This document shows, one piece after another, positions 1-6,478 of a stretch of DNA of 15,277 bases. The DNA is taken from contig JBEBWZ010000082.1 of NCBI GenBank assembly GCA_040391865.1, positions 1 to 15,277 on the forward strand. Reading direction: 5' to 3'. The stretch comes from Solimonas sp040391865 (GTDB lineage: Bacteria > Pseudomonadota > Gammaproteobacteria > Nevskiales > Nevskiaceae). The notes beneath the pieces are model-generated. The model did no database searches and was not told where the DNA came from. It saw only the letters and a program-made list of their open reading frames with translations. Position 1 is the first letter of the stretch, and each line of letters begins with the position of its first letter. A program made the translations under genes and the position numbers.

Positions 1-2990
1 GTGACCAGGCGTCCGATCAGCGTCGAGGTGATCAGGCCGCCGATGATGACCCAGGCCATCGGCGAGTACAGCGGCGAATTCTGTATCGCCAAGGGTGTCA
101 GGCCGCCGATCGCGGTAACCGACGTGAGCAGGATCGGCAGGAAGCGGATCTCGCCGGCTTCGGCGATCGCTTCATCCAGCGGCCGTCCCAGCGCGCGCAG
201 CTGGTTGGTGAAATCCACCAGCAGGATCGAGTTCTTGATCTCGATGCCGATCAGCGCGATGAAGCCGATCATCGCGGTGAAGCTGAGGTTGTAGCCGGCC
301 AGGAACAGCATCAGGATGCCGCCCATGACGCCCAGCGGGATCACCCCGGCCACGATCAGGGTTGATTTGAAGCTGCCGAACTCGAGCACCAGCACCGCGA
401 GAATGCCGAACATCGCGACCAGGATCGCGGTGCCGAAACCGGCAAAACTGTCTTCGCGGCCTTCGACCTCGCCACCCGCGGTGAAGCGGTAGCCGGCTGG
501 CCACTCGCGTTCGCCAAGCTGACGGAAGATGTCGTTGGTGACGCGCTCGGTGTTGTAGCCGGTGCCGGTATAGGCGGTGATCGAGACCGCGCGTTCGCGG
601 TCGCGGCGATAGATGCGGGTCGGCGATTCGGCCAGCGCCAGGTTCGTGACCTGCGCCAGCGGCACCTGCGCGCCGCTGAGGGTGCCGACGTGCAGGCCTT
701 CGAGGACATCCAGCCCGGCACGACCGACCTGCGGCGCGCGCAGCACGATCGGGTAGCTGTCGCCATCCGCTTCGCGGAACTCGCCGGCCGACAGGCCGGC
801 CACTGCGAGGCGGACGGTCTGGTCGATCTCCAGCGGCGGAATGCCGAGCAGACCGGCCTTGGTGCGATCGACGTTGAGATCGAGATCGAGCCGCCCACGA
901 CGTTGCGAGTTGACCACGTTGCGGGTGCCGGGCGTGGCGCGCATCAACGCCTCGACCTCGGTCGCCACCTTGCGCAGCGTGATCAGATCGGGGCCGATGA
1001 TCCGTACGGCAATCGGCGCTTCCATCGGCGGGCCGTTCTCGAATTCCTTGAGAATGATGTCGGCGCCGGGAATCTCGTCGAAGGCCAGTCGCAGACGATC
1101 GAACAGGCGCGGGCTTTCGACACCGTCGTAGCGGTAGAGCTGCACGAACACTTCCGCATAGTTGGCGGAGTACTCGCGCGGAAACACGTTGTAGTAGATG
1201 CGCGGATTGCCGTGGCCGAGATTGGCCATGGTGTGCTGGATCTCGGGGTGACGCCGCAGCTCGTCCTCGACCGCGCGCAGCACTGCGTCCGTCCGCTGCA
1301 GGCTGCTGCCGTCGGGCAGCGAGATCTGCACCACGAACTGCGGCGTATCCGCTTTCGGAAACAGGCTGGCGCCCATCAGCGGCAACAGCAGCAGGCTGGC
1401 GCCGACGGCGAGTGCCGACAGCAGCAGCGTGGTGCGCGGACGCGACAGCGCGCGCCGCAGCAGCGGTGCATAGACGCGATGGATCAGCCCGGTCAGGCCG
1501 CGCAGCAGCGCGTTGCCTTCATGCGTCGCATCGCGCGGCAGGAAGCGCGAGGCCAGGAACGGAATGATGGTCAGCGAGACCAGCAGCGAAGCGGTCACCG
1601 TGAACACCACGGCCATCGGCATCGAGCGGATGAACATGCCGGCATTGCCGGGCAGCGACAGCAACGGCAGGAACGCGAACAGCAGGGTCGCGGTACAGCC
1701 GATCACCGCCAGCGAGATCTGGCGAGTGGCCTGGATCGCCGCTTCATCCGGGGTGGCGCCGCCGCGCAGGAAGCGCGCGATGTTTTCGGTGACCACGATC
1801 GAGTCATCGACCAGCAGACCTAGGGCCACCACGAACCCGGCGATCGACAGCTGGTTCAGCGAGAAGCCGGTGAAATACAGTGCCGCGAGCCCCATCGCCA
1901 GCGACAGCGGGATCGAGATCATGACGATGCCGGCGGCACGCAGGCCCAGCGGCAGCAGGGTCAGCGATACCAGCACGATGGCGATGACGAAGTCGGCGCC
2001 CAGGCGCTTGAGGCGCTTGTCGACATTGCGCGACTGGTCGAAGCCGCGCTCCAGCGTCACTTCGGCCGGCAGGGTCTGCTCGAACTCGTCGAGTGTCTGC
2101 ATCAGCGCATCGCGGGTGTTGAAGATGTTCTGTCCGTCTTTCTGGTTGGCGGTGACGTACACCGCGCGTTGGCCGTTGAAGCGGGCGAGGTAGCGATCCG
2201 GCCCCTGATCCCAACGCACCTGCGCGATGTCACGCACCCGCACCAGACGGCTGCCATTGCCGGCGATCACCGTGTCGAGAATCTGCTCGGGCGAGGTGTA
2301 GCTACCGGTGGTCTTGATGTTGAAGCGGCGCGAATCGAGCTCGATGGCGCCACCGGGGATATTGGTGTTGGCGGCGGTGATCGCGGACAGCACCTGCGGC
2401 GCGCGCAGATTCAGCTCGGCGAGGCGCTTCAGATCCAGCTCCACGCGCAACTCGCGCGGCGGGTAAGCCCAGTTTTCGGACTCGCGCACGCCGGCAACGC
2501 GCTCGAAGCGATCGGTCAGGTCCTCGGCCAGATCTTCGAGCGTGCGATACGACGCGGTTTCGGAAACCAGCGCGATCTGCACGATGTTGACGTGGCCGGG
2601 ATTGATCTTGTTGACCTCCAGGCTGGCCATGCCCGGCGGCAGTTTCAGCGCTGCCAGTTCGCGCGTGACCTCGTCGTATTTCTTTTCGACGTCGACATGC
2701 GCCAGAAACTCGATCTGGACCACGCCGAGACTGTCATCGGAAGTCGAGATCAGCTCCTTGACGTCGTCCAGCGTATTGATCGCGTCCTCGATCGGCTCGA
2801 CGATCTGGCGTTCGATCTCGATCGGATCGGCGCCGGGATAGATCGCGACGATCGAGAAGGCTGTGATCGGAAAATGCGGATCCTCGGTGCGCGGCATGTC
2901 GCGCCAGGCAGTGACGCCGATGGCGATCATCAACACGAACATCACCGCCATGAACGGGACGTTGCGTACGGAAAACTCTGCAATGCGCAT
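1..2990 (-). CDS. RND-family efflux pump inner-membrane subunit (AcrB/HAE-type), C-terminus cut by window edge
   Basis: This is the proton-driven inner-membrane pump of a tripartite efflux system, exporting small molecules through the adaptor and outer-membrane factor encoded just upstream. 996 complete codons are visible and only about the last few dozen residues are missing. The start ATG (2990) gives MRIAEFSVRNVPF, a typical RND opening. It follows a purine-rich GGGGGCAGG four bases upstream. A PGADPIEIE stretch in the first periplasmic domain and repeated long hydrophobic segments fit the family. The proton-relay residues are present: GLLVDDSIVV with the Asp pair at residues 395-396 (AcrB D407/D408) and EIKNSILLVDF with Lys 919 (AcrB K940). 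The reading frame is uninterrupted. It is the last visible gene of the operon, 33 bases after the adaptor stop. The 'RTEDPHFPI' segment recalls the TriC/MexK-like branch, but the substrate cannot be told from sequence. Confidence 0.95.
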   Translation of the reverse strand, partial: MRIAEFSVRNVPFMAVMFVLMIAIGVTAWRDMPRTEDPHFPITAFSIVAIYPGADPIEIERQIVEPIEDAINTLDDVKELISTSDDSLGVVQIEFLAHVDVEKKYDEVTRELAALKLPPGMASLEVNKINPGHVNIVQIALVSETASYRTLEDLAEDLTDRFERVAGVRESENWAYPPRELRVELDLKRLAELNLRAPQVLSAITAANTNIPGGAIELDSRRFNIKTTGSYTSPEQILDTVIAGNGSRLVRVRDIAQVRWDQGPDRYLARFNGQRAVYVTANQKDGQNIFNTRDALMQTLDEFEQTLPAEVTLERGFDQSRNVDKRLKRLGADFVIAIVLVSLTLLPLGLRAAGIVMISIPLSLAMGLAALYFTGFSLNQLSIAGFVVALGLLVDDSIVVTENIARFLRGGATPDEAAIQATRQISLAVIGCTATLLFAFLPLLSLPGNAGMFIRSMPMAVVFTVTASLLVSLTIIPFLASRFLPRDATHEGNALLRGLTGLIHRVYAPLLRRALSRPRTTLLLSALAVGASLLLLPLMGASLFPKADTPQFVVQISLPDGSSLQRTDAVLRAVEDELRRHPEIQHTMANLGHGNPRIYYNVFPREYSANYAEVFVQLYRYDGVESPRLFDRLRLAFDEIPGADIILKEFENGPPMEAPIAVRIIGPDLITLRKVATEVEALMRATPGTRNVVNSQRRGRLDLDLNVDRTKAGLLGIPPLEIDQTVRLAVAGLSAGEFREADGDSYPIVLRAPQVGRAGLDVLEGLHVGTLSGAQVPLAQVTNLALAESPTRIYRRDRERAVSITAYTGTGYNTERVTNDIFRQLGEREWPAGYRFTAGGEVEGREDSFAGFGTAILVAMFGILAVLVLEFGSFKSTLIVAGVIPLGVMGGILMLFLAGYNLSFTAMIGFIALIGIEIKNSILLVDFTNQLRALGRPLDEAIAEAGEIRFLPILLTSVTAIGGLTPLAIQNSPLYSPMAWVIIGGLITSTLIGRLV

Positions 2991-3023
2991 CGAACCTGCC
3001 CCCGTTAAATGACTGAGTCCGAC

Positions 3024-4091
3024 TTATTCGACGACGCGCACAACGTCGCCGTCGAGCAGATACGACGCGCCGTCGGTGATCACGCGACTGCCGGGCGGCA
3101 GCGGCTCGCGTAGTGCCGCGTGCGTGGCAGTGACAAAGGCCACGGCCACGCGCCGGCCGCGTGCCGCGTTGCCGGCCTCGTCGTACAGAAACAGCAGCAC
3201 GGTGCCGCCATTGCCTTCGATCAGTGCCGATAGCGGCACGTAATCGAGCTGAGCTTCACCGGCGCCGGAGGCGGCGATCTCGGCGCGACCGATCATGCCG
3301 CTGGCCAGGGCGGCGCCATCGGCCTCGATGTTCAGCCGCAGCGGGAAGGTGCCGGTGCGCGGATCGCTGGCCTGGCCGCGCTCGGTGACCGTGGCCTTGA
3401 AGCTGCGCTGCGGCCAGGCATCGAAACGCACCTGCGCCACATCGCCCAGGCGGACCTGCACAAAGTCGCGATCAGGCAGGCCCAGGCTCAGGTCGAACCC
3501 TTCGTCGCCGCGGCTCACCATCAGTACCGGCTGGCCGGCGGCGACCAGCTCGCGCGGCTCGGCCAGGCGCCGCAACACGCGACCGTCGGCCACCGCGCTG
3601 ATCTCGGCGTAACGACGATTGAACTGCGCTGCCGACAACTGCGCGCGCGCAACGGTCTCGGCGGTGCCGAGATCGTCGAGCTGCTCCTGGGTCAGTACAT
3701 CGTCCTTGAACAGTTGCCGGCCGCGCTCGAGATCGCGCAAGGCTTTTTCATGTGCGGCGCGTACCTGCGCCAGACCGGCGTCGATCTCGGCGGTCTCCAG
3801 TGTTGCCAGACGTTGTCCGGCCTTCACGGCTGCGCCTTCGCGCACCAGGATGTCGCGGATCATGCCGCCGACCTTGAACGACAGCTTGGCTTCCTCGCCG
3901 GCGATCAGCACGCCGGTCGCCACCACTGGCGGCAGTGCCGGCCCCTGTTCGACCGCCGCGATGCGCACCGCGCGGATCTGCGTGGCCGCGGCGGCGGATT
4001 CTTCGGCGGGCTTGCTGCAAGCCGTCAGCGCGACAGTGGCGACGCCCAGCAGGGTCAGCACAGCGACGGGCAGGGTGCGGATGCGGTTCAT
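3024..4091 (-). CDS. RND efflux periplasmic adaptor (membrane-fusion lipoprotein)
   Basis: This 355-aa membrane-fusion protein bridges the RND pump and the TolC-type channel. It opens with a lipoprotein signal peptide: a hydrophobic run ending in lipobox LTAC, with the lipidated Cys at residue 25. The mature protein would therefore be tethered to the outer face of the inner membrane. The barrel-sandwich (lipoyl-like) half motif KLSFKVGGMIRDILVREG lies around residues 70-87. A charged helical hairpin follows (about 100-160, including LERGRQLFKDDVLTQEQLDDL), then the returning half-motif AVADGRVLRRL and C-terminal beta-barrel/membrane-proximal domains. Length is usual for the HlyD/AcrA superfamily. 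The ATG at 4091 has GGAG eight bases upstream. It sits three bases after the outer-membrane-factor stop, so translation is probably coupled. Confidence 0.95.
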   Translation of the reverse strand: MNRIRTLPVAVLTLLGVATVALTACSKPAEESAAAATQIRAVRIAAVEQGPALPPVVATGVLIAGEEAKLSFKVGGMIRDILVREGAAVKAGQRLATLETAEIDAGLAQVRAAHEKALRDLERGRQLFKDDVLTQEQLDDLGTAETVARAQLSAAQFNRRYAEISAVADGRVLRRLAEPRELVAAGQPVLMVSRGDEGFDLSLGLPDRDFVQVRLGDVAQVRFDAWPQRSFKATVTERGQASDPRTGTFPLRLNIEADGAALASGMIGRAEIAASGAGEAQLDYVPLSALIEGNGGTVLLFLYDEAGNAARGRRVAVAFVTATHAALREPLPPGSRVITDGASYLLDGDVVRVVE

Positions 4092-4094
4092 GGA

Positions 4095-5489
4095 TTACTC
4101 CGGCAAGGTCGGCGCGGCGGTTGCCGATGCGGCGGACAAGGGATAAGCGGCCGTGGCCAGTTCCAGTTCCGCGGCGCGGTCCAGTGCCGAGCAGCGGGCA
4201 ATCACCAGATTCAGCCGGGCTTCGGTCAGCACCCGTTCCGAATCGAGAAATTCGATCTGCGAGAGGCTGGCCGCCTCGCGCTTGCGCTCGGCAATGCGGA
4301 AGCCTTCATCGGATGCCGCCAGCCGTGCCTCCGCGGCAACGATCGCGCGCAGCGCCGTGCCCAGATCATCGCTGGCGCTGCTGCGTGCCAGTGCCAGACG
4401 GCGTTCGAGATCGCGGCGCTCGGCGCGCAGCTGCTCGCTTTCGCTGATCGCCTTGTGACGCAGCGCGTTGCGTGCGCCGAAATCGAACAGGCTCCAGCGC
4501 AGCACCAGCGACACCATGCTGAAGTCGTGATCGCGGTCGAAGCGGTAATCGGTTCCTTGAATGCCGTAGTCGCCGGCCAGCGCCAGCGTCGGCAGCAGGG
4601 CCGCAGTCGCGGCGCGACGGGCGGCGTCACGCGCATCGATCGCGGCGTCGAGCTGGCGCAATTCCGGGCGCGTGGCTTCGACCGCCGGCGCCTGCGGCAA
4701 GGGCAGGGCCTCCGGTGACGGCAGCGTCAACGGCGCGTCGTCGGCCTGATCGCGCAATACATTCAGGAAACGCCGCGCCTGTGCCGCCTGCGCGCGTACC
4801 GAATCGAGGCGCTGCACGATCGCCAGCCGTTCGGCCTCGGCGCGCAGCACACGGTCGCGGGTTGCTTTGCCTGCGCGCACCAGCGCTTCGGAAACGCGTA
4901 CGTTCTCGGCCAGCAGTTGCTCGCTGGCCTGCAGGATCTGCACCGCGGCGTCGGCCTGGATCGCTCCGTAGTAGGCCCGCTTGACCTCGCGCACCAGTAC
5001 GCGTGCATGGGCCTCGCGCGCCGCGCCGCTGCTGGCCCACAGCGCGGTCTTGGCATCGGCATTGGCCCACAGCGCCGGGGCGAACAGGGGCGCGGTAACC
5101 GAAAGCTTGGTTTCCTGCTCTTTCTCGCGCAGCAGCGCGATGCTCTGGTTGTCGATGGTCGGGAAGCGCGGCGCCTGGCCAGCGTCGACCAGAAACTGAT
5201 TCAAGGTGCCGTAGACGCCGTTCAGCAGGTCGCCCGCCGGAAAATCGATGGTGCGGCCGCCATCGGCACGCGAGTAGCGCGCCGACAACTGCAGTTCCGG
5301 CAGGCGCTGCGCACGTGCGGCATCGGCATCGGCGCGGCTGGCATCGAGCGCATGGTCACGCGCCTGCAAGCCCGGATTGCCTTGCAGTGCGTCGGCGATG
5401 TAGGCGTCCAGCAGGGCATCGCTGGCGGCCACACTGCCACTCCACAGCAGCGTGGCGAGCACAGCGACGGGAATGCGGCGCGAGATCAT
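4095..5489 (-). CDS. TolC-like outer-membrane efflux protein (OMF)
   Basis: This 464-aa outer-membrane factor of the TolC/OprM superfamily forms the exit duct of the pump. The N-terminus (MISRRIPVAVLATLLWSG, then SVAAS) is a Sec signal peptide with likely cleavage near residue 22. There is no lipobox Cys, so it resembles TolC rather than lipidated OprM. Two helical OEP repeats follow, roughly residues 30-230 and 250-440, rich in Ala/Arg/Glu coiled coil. Examples are the segments around AREAHARVLVREVKRAYYG and SLSQIEFLDSERVLTEARLN. The ATG at 5489 was preferred over an in-frame start 59 codons upstream because it begins the signal peptide and overlaps the regulator stop as ATGA. It also has GGAG eight bases upstream. 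It lies second in the operon, before the adaptor. Confidence 0.93.
   Translation of the reverse strand: MISRRIPVAVLATLLWSGSVAASDALLDAYIADALQGNPGLQARDHALDASRADADAARAQRLPELQLSARYSRADGGRTIDFPAGDLLNGVYGTLNQFLVDAGQAPRFPTIDNQSIALLREKEQETKLSVTAPLFAPALWANADAKTALWASSGAAREAHARVLVREVKRAYYGAIQADAAVQILQASEQLLAENVRVSEALVRAGKATRDRVLRAEAERLAIVQRLDSVRAQAAQARRFLNVLRDQADDAPLTLPSPEALPLPQAPAVEATRPELRQLDAAIDARDAARRAATAALLPTLALAGDYGIQGTDYRFDRDHDFSMVSLVLRWSLFDFGARNALRHKAISESEQLRAERRDLERRLALARSSASDDLGTALRAIVAAEARLAASDEGFRIAERKREAASLSQIEFLDSERVLTEARLNLVIARCSALDRAAELELATAAYPLSAASATAAPTLPE
5486..5489 (-). other. ATGA start/stop overlap coupling tetR and OMF
   Basis: On the minus strand the bases ATGA contain the start codon of the outer-membrane factor and the TGA stop of the regulator. 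This is the usual sign of translational coupling. GGAG lies eight bases before the ATG. Confidence 0.9.
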
Positions 5490-6175
5490 GGTGGGCTCCG
5501 GCGACTGCGCGGGGTGGTTTTCTTTGCCGGGGTGGCGGGGGCCTTGAGGCCGCCCAATGCCAACGCCAGCGCATGTTCGATGAAGTCGTCGACGGCGACC
5601 CCGACATCGTTCAGGAAGTGCACCTTGGTCATCGCGATCTGGATCGTGCCGTGGCAGAAGCTCCACAGGCTCAGCGCCGCGAACATCGGATTGCCGAGGT
5701 TCTTGCGGATGCTGCCGTCGCGTTGCCCCTGCCGCAGCGCGGCGATGGTCACGCCATGCACCTGCTTGCCGGCTTCGAGCACTTCGCGTTCTACCGAGCC
5801 CGGTTCCATCTGCTCGGGGCGGTGCGTTTCGAAGTGCGACAAGGCCATGAAGTGCGTCGGGCTTTCCTTGGCGAACTGCACGTAGCTGCGGCCGATCGCG
5901 AGAATCTGCGCATAACCGGTGCTGGCCGTGGTCACCGCGGCCGAGAAACGGACGTGCAGCAGGCTCAACGCGCGTGCGCAGATCGCAAACTGCAGTTCTT
6001 CCTTGTTCTTGAAATACAGATACACCAGCGCGCGGGAGACCCGTGCCTGCTTCGCAACGTCTTCCATCTTCGCCGCGGCGAAACCGGCATGCGCGAACAC
6101 GACCTCGGCCGCGTCGATGATGGTTTCGCGGCGCTGCTCTTTTTCTTCCTGACGGCGGAGGGTGCTGCGGCTCAT
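5486..6175 (-). CDS. TetR/AcrR-family transcriptional regulator
   Basis: This 229-aa regulator has a classic TetR DNA-binding domain: RRETIIDAAEVVFAHAGF (helix 1), then MEDVAKQARVSRALVYLYF (helix-turn-helix, about residues 37-55) and KNKEELQFAI. The rest is an all-helical ligand-binding/dimerisation domain. The C-terminal tail is Pro/Lys/Arg-rich (TPAKKTTPRSRRSPP) and is encoded over the ribosome-binding site of the next gene. Its stop overlaps the outer-membrane-factor start by four bases. A repressor as first cistron of an RND operon implies autoregulation of the pump (inference). The ATG at 6175 was chosen; a GTG at 6184 in the same frame would add three residues. The ribosome-binding site is weak for both. 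The effector is unknown. Confidence 0.93.
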   Translation of the reverse strand: MSRSTLRRQEEKEQRRETIIDAAEVVFAHAGFAAAKMEDVAKQARVSRALVYLYFKNKEELQFAICARALSLLHVRFSAAVTTASTGYAQILAIGRSYVQFAKESPTHFMALSHFETHRPEQMEPGSVEREVLEAGKQVHGVTIAALRQGQRDGSIRKNLGNPMFAALSLWSFCHGTIQIAMTKVHFLNDVGVAVDDFIEHALALALGGLKAPATPAKKTTPRSRRSPP

Positions 6176-6182
6176 GACCGGC

Positions 6183-6211
6183 ACTCTACTGGCGCGGCGT
6201 CACAAATTCAA
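6183..6211 (-). promoter_or_regulatory. Candidate promoter of the efflux operon
   Basis: On the minus strand TTGAAT (6211-6206) and TAGAGT (6188-6183) are separated by exactly 17 bases. Each matches the sigma-70 consensus at four of six positions. The expected transcription start would fall at or next to the ATG at 6175, giving an almost leaderless message, in line with the weak ribosome-binding site. An 8-bp palindrome ACACGTGT (6211-6218) abuts the -35 box. Confidence 0.3.
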
Positions 6212-6242
6212 CACGTGTCTAGTTTCAGGGGTTGGAGTGAAG

Positions 6243-6264
6243 CCATGACCGGCTGCGGTCATGG
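6243..6264. promoter_or_regulatory. Perfect 9-bp inverted repeat, candidate TetR operator
   Basis: CCATGACCG and CGGTCATGG are exact inverted copies separated by four bases (GCTG), 22 bases in total. Size and symmetry match operators of TetR-family dimers. The repeat lies about 70 bases upstream of the tetR start in the divergent spacer. No T-run follows on either strand, so a terminator is unlikely. Assignment to this regulator is inference. Confidence 0.4.
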
Positions 6265-6391
6265 GCGAGGGCTTGCCTTCGCTGTCTTTTTGCCGACCTC
6301 AGCCGCTGACGAGTCGCGGATTCCTGCACGACATCGCTTCTGACGGCGTGTGGAATGGATACGCCATGGCCGCTACCCCGATTGAGCTAGC

Positions 6392-6423
6392 ACCAAAGTC
6401 GTAGTCCTACTCATGGATACCGG
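6392..6423 (+). promoter_or_regulatory. Conserved 32-base upstream element, copy 1 (adhesin 1)
   Basis: This element starts ACCAAAGTCGTAGTCCTAC and ends GGATACCGG. It is 30/32 identical to 11162-11193; the differences are G/C at 6401 and T/C at 6413. The core GTAG-TC-CTAC is a short dyad. It ends 55 bases before the adhesin ATG, against 56 for the second copy. Position and conservation point to shared transcriptional control, perhaps a response-regulator box. The regulator is unknown. Confidence 0.6.
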
Positions 6424-6443
6424 CGGCGAAGAGACTGACGGAA

Positions 6444-6470
6444 CCTTGCGTACACGCAGTGAACGCAAGG
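6444..6470 (+). promoter_or_regulatory. Leader hairpin overlapping the adhesin 1 ribosome-binding site
   Basis: CCTTGCGT (6444-6451) and ACGCAAGG (6463-6470) are perfect complements around an 11-base loop. The right arm covers the first four bases of the Shine-Dalgarno AAGGGG (6467-6472), six bases before the ATG at 6479. If formed in mRNA the stem would hide the ribosome-binding site. A weaker stem occupies the matching place before adhesin 2. Confidence 0.4.
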
Positions 6471-6478
6471 GGAACGTC

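Larger units (their letters stand above)
6176..6478. other. Divergent intergenic region between efflux operon and adhesin 1
   Basis: This 303-base spacer separates the minus-strand tetR start from the plus-strand adhesin start. It holds the candidate tetR promoter (6183-6211), the palindrome ACACGTGT (6211-6218), the 9-bp inverted repeat (6243-6264), the 32-base element shared with adhesin 2 (6392-6423) and a leader hairpin (6444-6470). Between about 6265 and 6390 I see no gene and no convincing promoter. An in-frame ATG at 6413 lies inside the conserved element and is not the adhesin start. Confidence 0.7.

Noticed and set aside
690..1823. Long plus-strand open frame opposite the RND gene
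   Set aside because: It is antisense to an unmistakable RND pump frame and has the Arg/Gln/His-rich composition of a GC-rich shadow frame. Similar frames at 2169-3008, 3714-4718 and 4917-5885 were dropped for the same reason.
5490..5666. Longer start for the outer-membrane factor
   Set aside because: It would put 59 hydrophilic Arg-rich residues before the signal peptide and overlap most of the regulator's 3' end. The ATG at 5489 has a ribosome-binding site and a normal signal peptide.
6345..6365. GGCGT...ACGCC inverted repeat in the intergenic region
   Set aside because: The arms are only five bases and the loop is long, which is expected by chance in GC-rich DNA.
6413..6478. Upstream in-frame ATG that would lengthen adhesin 1 by 22 residues
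   Set aside because: The ESPR motif starts at the ATG at 6479, which has AAGGGG six bases upstream. The 6413 ATG lies inside the conserved 32-base element, and copy 2 has ACG at that place.
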